From an uncultured Clostridiaceae bacterium (lineage in GTDB: Bacteria; Bacillota; Clostridia; Lachnospirales; Lachnospiraceae): DNA of 6,372 nt. The translations under genes and the position numbers were made by a program. Below, piece after piece: positions 1 through 5,956 of the stretch (the first letter of the stretch is position 1; each line of letters begins with the position of its first letter). The notes beneath the pieces were generated by a model. It did not search any database. It worked only from the letters and a program-made list of their open reading frames with translations, and had not been told where the DNA came from. The DNA lies in the NCBI GenBank assembly GCA_947175805.1, contig CAMWOF010000139.1:1-6372 (forward strand). The letters are read 5' to 3'.

Positions 1-4
1 ATGT

Positions 5-32
5 ATTATAGCATGATATGCTGATTTTTCAA
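5..32 (-). promoter_or_regulatory. Sigma-70-type promoter with extended -10, reading out of the left edge
   Basis: On the minus strand a -35 box TTGAAA (27-32) is followed by a 16-nt spacer and a perfect -10 box TATAAT (5-10). TG one base before the -10 makes it an extended -10 element. It sits in AT-rich DNA downstream of asnB and points left, so it should drive a gene beyond the window on the same strand. The spacer contains an inverted repeat, GCAT-GAT-ATGC (11-21), overlapping the upstream edge of the -10, where a repressor could bind; that role is speculation. The target gene cannot be seen. Confidence 0.7.
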
Positions 33-67
33 TATACTATAACCAAAAATTACATTCTTTTTATAAT

Positions 68-92
68 TTTTATGAAATATTTATACATAAAA
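68..92 (-). repeat. AT-rich inverted repeat downstream of asnB
   Basis: The arms TTTTATG (68-74) and CATAAAA (86-92) are perfect complements around an 11-nt loop, starting 13 nt past the asnB stop codon. The stem has a single G-C pair and no clear U-run follows on the minus strand, so it is at best a weak transcript end or a 3' structure. No stronger terminator for asnB is visible before the left-edge promoter. Confidence 0.3.
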
Positions 93-105
93 TGATACCG
101 CCTGC

Positions 106-2037
106 TCAGCACTGCTTCTCCATCCACAGCTCCAGCATCAGAACAGACCAGATTATCTCCGCGCTCTGCCTGTTTTTCTCCGGCTCCCCGTAGAACTGCT
201 TCAAAAGAAACTGAACATTCTCCGCCCGGAAAAAACCGCCCCGCTGCAACCGTTCAAAGCTAAGCATGTCCAAAATATATTCTTTCCATTCCAACTGCAT
301 CCACAAAAACAGAGGCGGCAGAAAAGTTTCCTTTTTTCGTTGCAAAAACGCCCTGGGAAGCACATTCTCCGCAGTGCGCTTTAAAAGGTATTTCGGGTCG
401 CCGTTTCGCATTTTCATCCATACCGGAAGTCCGCTGGCGTACTCTATCACCCGCTGATCCATGAATGGAGAACGGATTTCCTTTCCCCATGCCATGGAAA
501 GGGTATCTATGTAACGGAGCACTTGTCCGGGCAAAAGGATATTGTAATAGTGACTGTCCACCTGCTGCGACAAGGAGCAGAATGTATCATTCCCGGCAGA
601 CATATTGGCAGTCTCCAGACATTCCCATACATCGTCTTCTAACAAGAGTTTCCAAAAATCCAACGAAAGACCGGGCAGGGGAAAACCCTGGCTTTCAGAA
701 CCGTTGGCAGGCACAGGCTGTCGATAAAGCCTGTCATACGCTACGCAGTGAAGAGGATACCCCCAAAAGGCCTCATCCCCGCCATCCCCTGATAAAAATA
801 CCCGCTGCTTTTCCGGCACCCGTTCCATGAGCCAGTAGAGAGACACCCCGCCAGAATAGGGCTGGTCAAACTGAGCCGCAATCTCATCTAAGCATAAAAG
901 CGCTTCCTGCCCTGTCACTGTGTAGGTCGTGTGAAATGTCTGGAGCTGCTTTGCCAGAACCTCTGCCGCCTTAACATCCGCCTGTTTCTCATGCTCCGCC
1001 GACAACTCACACTTGAATTCCAGCGTGTGCGTGTAAACCGGCGATACCCGCCTCCCTGCCGCCAGGGCAGTGATATAGGCAGAATCCAGTCCGCCACTCA
1101 GCAAAATATCCACGCGTTCATCTGCATTGAGCCGGGTATCTACCGCCTTCACAATATGGCTGCGAAGCTCCGCTATGGCATCACATTCATCGAAGCAGGT
1201 ATCATATTCGAGTGCGTCTATATCCTTTGAAGGCAGACTGGGGACAAATTCCAGTGTATAATACCGCTGCTTTTTTATCTGCAGCTCCCCGCAATTTTCT
1301 ATCCCGCTGTCTCCACTCTCCGCTGCATCGGATACAGCCCTTGAAAGCTCTATTTCCATGCCGGGCTCCAGCTCTTTAATATCTGGGTACACAGTATCCG
1401 GAGCCACAGTACAGTGATACTGCAAATAGGCTCTCATCGAAGGCGCTATCCGAATGTCAGAAAAATCCGCATCCTTACCAGTATCCCTTTCAACCGCCAG
1501 CAATGCCTTAATTTCCGAAGCAAACCAGAAGCTGCCGCTTTGCTCCATATAATAGAGGGGCTTGACACCAAACCGGTCCCGCCACAAAAACAGCTTCTCC
1601 TTTTCCGCATCATAAAGCGCAATCGCAAACATGCCGCGCAGATAGCGCACCATATCTTCGCCGTATGCCTGATAAAGCTTTAAAATCACCTCTGTGTCAG
1701 AATGGTCCGTGACAAAGGTGTAGCCCATCTCCTCCAATGTATTTCTAAGCTCCTGGTGATTATAGATTTCCCCGTTCCACACCAGATGCAATTGCCCGTC
1801 ATGCATAGGCTGCCGCCCTTTTTCAGCATCCACAACCGCCATGCGGAGGGCGTGAAACACTACCGTAAACCCTGCAGGCACAGAGGAAGCTCCGCCATTG
1901 GTACAATTCTCCTGCCCCTTTCCTGCTCCCACCCACATGTCCCGGCTATCCTGCCCACGGTGCTCCAGCATTGCAGCCATATTATAGGTTTTTTCCACAT
2001 TTATTGACTTTCCAAATGCACCACATATTCCGCACAT
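106..2037 (-). CDS. asnB: Asparagine synthetase, glutamine-hydrolysing (AsnB family)
   Basis: Predicted cytoplasmic enzyme that moves ammonia from glutamine to aspartate using ATP, giving asparagine. The 643-residue product has an N-terminal class II glutamine amidotransferase domain (about 1-200): catalytic Cys2 in MCGICG, HRGQD (26-30), RMAVVD (65-70), NGEIYNH (88-94), SDTEV (113-117) and RDRFGVKPLYY (153-163). A C-terminal synthetase domain follows, with the PP-loop SGGLDS (314-319), SGDGGDEAFWGY (416-427), IRSPFMD (521-527) and the basic QRKKETF segment (566-572). The ATG at 2035-2037 is chosen because Cys must follow the initiator Met and because GGAGG lies 8 nt upstream; an in-frame ATG at 2052 would add five residues and bury that Cys. 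It is longer than E. coli AsnB (about 550 residues), partly through extra sequence around 230-260. HRGQD replaces the usual HRGPD. The stop is TGA. It probably shares a transcript with the upstream DUF389 gene. A relative that amidates a different carboxylate cannot be excluded. Confidence 0.92.
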   Translation of the reverse strand: MCGICGAFGKSINVEKTYNMAAMLEHRGQDSRDMWVGAGKGQENCTNGGASSVPAGFTVVFHALRMAVVDAEKGRQPMHDGQLHLVWNGEIYNHQELRNTLEEMGYTFVTDHSDTEVILKLYQAYGEDMVRYLRGMFAIALYDAEKEKLFLWRDRFGVKPLYYMEQSGSFWFASEIKALLAVERDTGKDADFSDIRIAPSMRAYLQYHCTVAPDTVYPDIKELEPGMEIELSRAVSDAAESGDSGIENCGELQIKKQRYYTLEFVPSLPSKDIDALEYDTCFDECDAIAELRSHIVKAVDTRLNADERVDILLSGGLDSAYITALAAGRRVSPVYTHTLEFKCELSAEHEKQADVKAAEVLAKQLQTFHTTYTVTGQEALLCLDEIAAQFDQPYSGGVSLYWLMERVPEKQRVFLSGDGGDEAFWGYPLHCVAYDRLYRQPVPANGSESQGFPLPGLSLDFWKLLLEDDVWECLETANMSAGNDTFCSLSQQVDSHYYNILLPGQVLRYIDTLSMAWGKEIRSPFMDQRVIEYASGLPVWMKMRNGDPKYLLKRTAENVLPRAFLQRKKETFLPPLFLWMQLEWKEYILDMLSFERLQRGGFFRAENVQFLLKQFYGEPEKNRQSAEIIWSVLMLELWMEKQC

Positions 2038-2045
2038 CGCGACAG

Positions 2046-2050
2046 CCTCC
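2046..2050 (-). promoter_or_regulatory. Ribosome binding site that fixes the asnB start
   Basis: GGAGG lies 8 nt before the ATG at 2035-2037. It overlaps the first codons of the longer reading frame starting at 2052, which supports the shorter start that places Cys directly after Met. Confidence 0.75.
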
Positions 2051-2336
2051 ATTTCATGTTTACATTCATCCTTTGCCGGTTCACCCGCAGCATATTAATG
2101 GTCACTCTGTTGCCCAGCTTCATCACTGTTTTCTCCGGGAAGCACCCTGTCATTCCCGGCAGACGGCGCATCATTTTTCAGACTCATCTGATCGATATGA
2201 ACATTCTCTATGGAAAGCTTTGCGCAAATCCATCCCTCAATCCGAGTGATCTCCTCCTCCGCCAATGTCTGTTTCGTGTGTAGAATCACAAGGAACTCCC
2301 GTTTATCCTGTCCTGACCTGCCCGCACCGTCTGTCC

Positions 2337-2360
2337 AAACAGCCCCTTCCGAGGCTGTTT
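2337..2360. repeat. Perfect 8-bp inverted repeat inside the DUF389 gene
   Basis: AAACAGCC (2337-2344) and GGCTGTTT (2353-2360) are exact complements around an 8-nt loop. The repeat lies in the part coding for the acidic linker, so it could form a stem-loop in the mRNA. A U-run is nearly absent, so an intragenic terminator is unlikely. Confidence 0.5.
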
Positions 2361-2366
2361 GATCCT

Positions 2367-2384
2367 GCGAGGAATCCTCCTCGC
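2367..2384. repeat. Perfect 7-bp inverted repeat next to the previous one
   Basis: GCGAGGA (2367-2373) and TCCTCGC (2378-2384) pair perfectly around a 4-nt loop. It is six bases from the 2337-2360 repeat, giving two consecutive GC-rich hairpins in the same linker-coding segment. Confidence 0.5.
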
Positions 2385-3351
2385 CTGAAGACTCTCCGGC
2401 ATTTGCAAATTCTACCCTGTCCACATAGCCGGCCTCTACCGCGGCAATGCCCGGATAGAGCGCGGCAAGCTCTGCCGCCAGCGTATTGACATCCACATCC
2501 GCCGCTTGATATTCCAGAAGCTGCGCCTTCAGCGTCGCAATCTGATTGTTTAAATCCGTAATCTCCGTGCTATGCTGCAGAGAAATACTGTTGGAGGAGT
2601 TGGTGATACTGGAGTCAATCAGGCTTTCCACATCCTCCATGGAAATGCCCTGGTTCACCAGCGTCTGGTTTACTTTTAAACTCCAGCCGGAAAGATTATA
2701 TTTTGCCATATCCTGCTCCATTCCAGAAATAACCCCTGCATCGATGGTCTGCCCAATTAATGCCACGGTCAGCACCTTGTTTTTCTTGTCAACATTTGTC
2801 TGTACGACCTGGGTATCATCAAAATTAAAGCTGTGGGATATGTAGGCGTTCATGTTACTGTCAAATATAGAATCGGTAACAATCTGATATGCCAGATATA
2901 CACTGGGCGTCAGCACTACAATTGTGGCAATAATCAGATTCCTTTTAAACCGTTTGCGTTTTTTCTCATCCAGAAAGCTCCTGGAAGGAACCCGGAGAAG
3001 CTTAACAGCAATGTAGGTTGCCAGGCCGATAAAAAAGCTGTTGATAAAGAAAAGATACAACGCACCCAGAAAATAGGACGCGGAGCGGTTTGCCAGGCCA
3101 AAGCCCGCTGTACAAAGCGGCGGCATCAAGGCAGTAGCAATCGCCACCCCGGGAATCACATTTCCTTTTTCCTTGCGAGTAAATCCGATAATGCCTGCAA
3201 AGCCACCGAAAAAAGCAATCAGCACATCCCACACCGTGGGATTAGTTCTCGCAAGCAGCTCTGAATATGCCGTAGATATCGGAGAGAGTGAAAAATAGGA
3301 AGTGGACACAACAAGGGAAATCACCACCTCCAAAAACAGAATAACCGCCGA

Positions 3352-3354
3352 CTA
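3352..3354 (-). other. In-frame amber codon splitting the DUF389 gene
   Basis: Reading the minus strand, codons GTA AAA are followed by TAG and then TCG GCG GTT ATT in the same frame, so there is no frameshift. The sequence before it (...DWDLVK) and after it (SAVILFLEVV...) join as expected for the family, where a basic residue such as Lys often sits here; AAG to TAG would need one base change. The five complete or partial genes here end in TAA (four) or TGA (one), so TAG is not used as a normal terminator in this window. Confidence 0.85.
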
Positions 3355-3632
3355 TTTTACCAAATCCCAGTCTAAAATTGCCGCGCCGTAGCCAATGGCC
3401 ATAATACCGCCCATCAAAGGCGAAATCAGCATAGCGCCAATAATTACAGCGGTAGAATTCATGTTCAGCCCTATGGATGCCACAAAAATCGCCATCATTA
3501 AAATGACAAAGTTTGTCCCTCTGATGGAAGCCCCCTTCTCGATATTTTCATGTATGGTTTCATAATCCGCCATGTCCTCCTCTAAACTGAACATGTCATG
3601 CAAAAAATTCCTGAGTCTGCTCATTCTTCCGT

Positions 3633-3639
3633 CCTCCCT
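3633..3639 (-). promoter_or_regulatory. Ribosome binding site of the DUF389 gene
   Basis: AGGGAGG lies 8 nt upstream of the ATG at 3622-3624. It decides against an in-frame GTG at 3672 that would add 16 residues unlike the family's N-terminus. Confidence 0.75.
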
Positions 3640-3660
3640 ATGACGACCCTGCATCAAACT

Positions 3661-3690
3661 ATCATATTGCACAATACAGCAATGTGTAAA
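3661..3690 (-). promoter_or_regulatory. Proximal promoter (P2) of the DUF389-asnB unit
   Basis: On the minus strand, -35 TTTACA (3685-3690) and -10 TATGAT (3661-3666) are separated by 18 nt. Transcription from it would give a leader of about 30 nt ahead of the ATG at 3624. The spacer is nearly filled by an inverted repeat, ATTGC (3666-3670) and GCAAT (3679-3683), which could be a repressor site. Confidence 0.55.
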
Positions 3691-3735
3691 TACGAGTTTC
3701 GCAAATGCCTAACTACCATGTTTATTTTCGTATCC

Positions 3736-3764
3736 ATTGTATTCTACCCGGACAGGTTTGGCAA
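3736..3764 (-). promoter_or_regulatory. Distal promoter (P1) of the DUF389-asnB unit
   Basis: On the minus strand, -35 TTGCCA (3759-3764) and -10 TACAAT (3736-3741) are separated by the ideal 17 nt. It lies about 30 nt past the pfp terminator and about 110 nt before the DUF389 start, consistent with a new transcription unit beginning here. Confidence 0.6.
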
Positions 3765-3792
3765 CCTATTTATATCATATTTTTTTGCATAG

Positions 3793-3833
3793 AAAAGGAG
3801 CTGCGCACGAATTACCTGGTGCAGCAGCCCCCT
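3793..3833 (-). terminator. Rho-independent terminator after pfp
   Basis: On the minus strand the arm at 3819-3831 pairs with 3797-3808: 12 base pairs including one G-U, with one bulged T at 3823 and a 10-nt loop (3809-3818). The stem is GC-rich and is followed at once by TTTTCT (3791-3796). It starts about 25 nt past the pfp stop codon and separates pfp from the DUF389-asnB unit. Confidence 0.85.
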
Positions 3834-3842
3834 CTTAAGACT

Positions 3843-3856
3843 TATGTCAAGACATA
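3843..3856. repeat. Short palindrome between the pfp stop and the terminator
   Basis: TATGTC (3843-3848) and GACATA (3851-3856) are perfect complements separated by AA. It begins 2 nt past the pfp stop codon. It could be chance; no role is evident. Confidence 0.35.
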
Positions 3857-3858
3857 TA

Positions 3859-5088
3859 TTACAACAATAATACATTGTTCGGAATTCCATTTTTAAAGCG
3901 GATGTTCCTCTCTCCTTCAATCAGCGGATAGAGGTAGTCATACATTTCCTGGGTGATGTCGTGCCCGTCCGGTGTAATCCATGAAAGCGGCACCGTTTTT
4001 TCACGGTTTGCCACCTCCTTGATATCTACATATCCGTAATCCACCGTATATTCTATACTGTCCTGTCGATTTAAAGTCACCATAACACCGCTCTTTCCCT
4101 CAAAAGCCACGGCAACAGCCTTCATCCCCAGCATACGGGATTCCTCAATATCTGTGGCACTGGCAATGTGGGATGCACACCTCTGCATCAGGTTGAGCTC
4201 CACCGCCCGCACCTTACAGCCAATTCTTTCCTGGATAATCTGTGTCAGAATCTGCCCAACGCCTGCCAGATAGCCGTGTCCGAATTCATCCACAACATTC
4301 GGCTGGTAAAGCTCAGAAATATATCTGCCCTCACTGTCCTTAATCCCCTCGCTGACAGCCACTAATATCCCCTGGTTTCCTGCTGTCTTCTCCCGCACAT
4401 CCTCCACAAACCGATCAATATCAAAGGCGTGTTCACAAAGGTAAATCAATGAGGGACCCTTACCTCCGTTTATCCTGGCAAGTGCTGTGGAAGCAGTGAG
4501 CCAGCCTGCATTTCTTCCCATGACCTCGACAATGGTAACCGCCGGAACATCATACACAGAAATATCCCGCTCCAGCTCTGCCACGGTGGTGGCGATATAT
4601 TTTGCTGCAGAGCCAAAGCCCGGACAATGGTCTGTGACCACCAAATCGTTGTCGATAGTTTTTGGCGCTCCCAGCACCTTGATATCCGAAATCCCCTGCT
4701 CCCTGCAATATTGATCCAACTGATAGACGGTATCCATAGAATCGTTGCCGCCAATGTAAACAAAATAATGAATCTCGTATTTCCGGAAAACCTCTATAAT
4801 TCTGGCACACTGTGCCTGCAGGTCGCCGGAGCCGCTCTTTCCAATCTTAAAACGGCAGGAGCCAAGCACTGCGGCGGGTGTCTGTTTTAACAGCTCCAAG
4901 GATTTTGTGCTTCTCTTTAAATCATCCAAATCCATCAGATTTTCTTCCAGAATCCCTTTCACTCCGTATTTCGCACCATACACCCTGTCAATATTTTCAC
5001 TGAGCTTCACCATCTCCAGGACTCCCACAATGGTTGCATTGATTGCGGCAGTAGGCCCCCCGGACTGCGCCACCAGAAGATTATTCAT
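3859..5088 (-). CDS. pfp: Phosphofructokinase, probably pyrophosphate-dependent
   Basis: Cytoplasmic enzyme of the PFK family (409 residues) that phosphorylates fructose 6-phosphate to fructose 1,6-bisphosphate in glycolysis. Visible motifs are the N-terminal phosphate-binding segment SGGPTAAIN (9-17), GGNDS (113-117), the catalytic PKTIDND (142-148), EVMGRNAG (188-195) and the sugar-phosphate-binding region LNLMQR (298-303). In ATP-dependent bacterial PFKs the first two catalytic motifs usually read GGDGS and PGTIDND. Asp in place of the second Gly and Lys in PKTIDND are the known marks of pyrophosphate users, where the reaction is reversible and saves ATP. The length exceeds the roughly 320 residues of classical PfkA and fits the longer pyrophosphate-dependent group (my recollection is the 'B2' type). 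Asn in GGNDS, in place of the more usual Asp, deserves note. The start ATG (5086-5088) has AGGAGG 8 nt upstream. It lies 75 nt after the exporter ATPase gene and is closed by a terminator. Cofactor choice is inferred from motifs only. Confidence 0.9.
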   Translation of the reverse strand: MNNLLVAQSGGPTAAINATIVGVLEMVKLSENIDRVYGAKYGVKGILEENLMDLDDLKRSTKSLELLKQTPAAVLGSCRFKIGKSGSGDLQAQCARIIEVFRKYEIHYFVYIGGNDSMDTVYQLDQYCREQGISDIKVLGAPKTIDNDLVVTDHCPGFGSAAKYIATTVAELERDISVYDVPAVTIVEVMGRNAGWLTASTALARINGGKGPSLIYLCEHAFDIDRFVEDVREKTAGNQGILVAVSEGIKDSEGRYISELYQPNVVDEFGHGYLAGVGQILTQIIQERIGCKVRAVELNLMQRCASHIASATDIEESRMLGMKAVAVAFEGKSGVMVTLNRQDSIEYTVDYGYVDIKEVANREKTVPLSWITPDGHDITQEMYDYLYPLIEGERNIRFKNGIPNNVLLL

Positions 5089-5104
5089 GTGCTTCCCCTC
5101 CTAA

Positions 5105-5122
5105 TTGTCGGATGCCGACCAA
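5105..5122 (-). promoter_or_regulatory. Small hairpin just upstream of the pfp ribosome binding site
   Basis: In the minus-strand transcript TTGGTCGG pairs with CCGACAA around a 3-nt loop with one bulged G. It ends 2 nt before the AGGAGGGG Shine-Dalgarno sequence (5095-5102). No U-run follows, so it is not a terminator; it may protect the 5' end or tune translation. No convincing promoter was seen in the 75-nt gap. Confidence 0.4.
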
Positions 5123-5163
5123 GCATAATTTTCATATTTCACTTAACGCTGCCCTTTTATTTT

Positions 5164-5925
5164 TTAATCACTGTCCCCAGCATCCACTTCCATCATATTG
5201 CTGTAAAATTCAATCATATCATCAATATCTCCTGCATTGATTATCTGACCTTGATTCATCACAATCGCCTTATTACAGATTCGCTTCACCTGCTTTAATG
5301 AGTGAGAAACAAAAAGAACACTTACATCATCCGCCATCATGCTCTTAATCCGGTTCTCGCTCTTTTTCTTAAATTTTACATCCCCCACCGACAAGACCTC
5401 GTCCAGAATCAAAATGTCCGGCGCCACTGTTGTGGCAATGGAAAAGCCCAGCCTGGAACGCATACCGGAGGAATAATTTTTTACAGGCACATCTATAAAT
5501 TCCCCCAGCTCCGAAAATTCTACAATCTCATCATATTTGCTGGTGATATACGCTTTATCCAGCCCCAGCATAGCGCCATAAAGGTAAATATTTTCCGCAC
5601 CGGTATACTGCTTATCAAAGCCTGCACCAAGCTCTAACAGCGGCACCAGCTTACCGTGCCTGGTTACCTTGCCTTCCGTGGGCTTGAAAACGCCTGCGAC
5701 CACCTTTAGAAGCGTACTTTTGCCTGCACCATTCGGTCCTAAAAGCGCAAGCCTGTCCCCCTTTTGCAGCTGCAGGGAAACATTTTTTAATGCCCAGAAT
5801 TCATTGTAATTCAACTGCTTTTTTATCAGCTTAATAAAATATTCCTTCAGATTGTCCGTCTTTTCCTTGCTTAAATTAAACTTCATGCTGACATCGTCAA
5901 CTTCCAATACAATTTTCTTACTCAT
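5164..5925 (-). CDS. wzt: ABC transporter ATP-binding protein of a polysaccharide/teichoic acid exporter (Wzt/TagH type)
   Basis: Cytoplasmic ATPase subunit that powers export of an undecaprenyl-linked surface polymer through the permease encoded just upstream. The 253-residue product shows Walker A GPNGAGKST (63-71), the signature YSSGMRSRL (151-159), Walker B ILILDE (171-176) and the H-loop SH (207-208). The segment LELGAGFDKQYTGAENIYLY (97-116) is typical of the Wzt/TagH/KpsT subfamily. The first 40 residues before the nucleotide-binding core are also characteristic. It lacks the long C-terminal carbohydrate-binding domain of the larger Wzt proteins, so the polymer may be recognised without it, as in shorter members. 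The ATG at 5923-5925 is preceded by AGGAG at 5 nt; the open frame continues 29 codons further upstream but overlaps the permease and lacks family sequence. The gap to the permease is 31 nt, so they form an operon. The exact polymer cannot be told from this window. Confidence 0.9.
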   Translation of the reverse strand: MSKKIVLEVDDVSMKFNLSKEKTDNLKEYFIKLIKKQLNYNEFWALKNVSLQLQKGDRLALLGPNGAGKSTLLKVVAGVFKPTEGKVTRHGKLVPLLELGAGFDKQYTGAENIYLYGAMLGLDKAYITSKYDEIVEFSELGEFIDVPVKNYSSGMRSRLGFSIATTVAPDILILDEVLSVGDVKFKKKSENRIKSMMADDVSVLFVSHSLKQVKRICNKAIVMNQGQIINAGDIDDMIEFYSNMMEVDAGDSD

Positions 5926-5956
5926 ATAGACTCCTACTGCCCCTTCCCGGGCGCTA

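Larger units (their letters stand above)
2095..3624 (-). pseudogene. DUF389 family membrane protein, interrupted by an in-frame TAG
   Basis: Homologue of the DUF389 (TIGR00341-like) integral membrane family, whose function is not established. Reading through the TAG at 3352-3354 (codon 91) gives 509 residues in one frame. ATG at 3622-3624 is chosen because AGGGAGG lies 8 nt upstream. About seven hydrophobic segments are visible, near residues 37-53, 57-80, 92-110, 130-148, 154-178, 183-210 and 228-249. The family hallmarks span the stop: GAMLISPLMGG (63-73) lies before it, while RKEKGNVIPG and ATALMPPLCTAG (163-174) lie after it. The C-terminal half looks soluble, with a short predicted coiled coil (about 352-373) and an acidic Ser/Glu/Asp-rich linker (about 407-442) before a last folded segment. 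The stop separates the first two membrane segments from the rest. No well-placed ATG/SD restarts translation: the nearest in-frame TTG (3333) has no SD before it and the next ATG is codon 167. The protein is therefore probably not made in full, unless TAG is read through or is a sequence error. It has its own promoters and lies 57 nt upstream of asnB. Confidence 0.8.

Noticed and set aside
266..830. Plus-strand open frames across asnB
   Set aside because: They lie within the clearly coding minus-strand asnB, lack recognisable domains and have low-complexity or implausible composition, so they are shadows of the real gene.
2038..2094. Possible catabolite-response (cre)-like site in the DUF389-asnB gap (ATGTAAACATGAAATG)
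   Set aside because: Only the left half resembles the cre consensus; the central CG and the right half are missing.
2401..2410. Perfect 10-base palindrome ATTTGCAAAT
   Set aside because: It lies within coding sequence, is AT-rich and short, and is readily explained by chance.
3625..3672. Longer DUF389 start at a GTG (3672)
   Set aside because: The added 16 residues do not look like the family and the ATG at 3624 has a well-spaced AGGGAGG, while the GTG does not.
5123..5163. Promoter for pfp in the gap after wzt
   Set aside because: Candidate boxes (TTAAGT and TATGCT) are only 13 nt apart and poor matches, so no promoter is called.
5929..5956. GC-rich weak stem in the permease-ATPase gap
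   Set aside because: Only about four base pairs and no U-run, so neither a terminator nor a convincing regulatory element.
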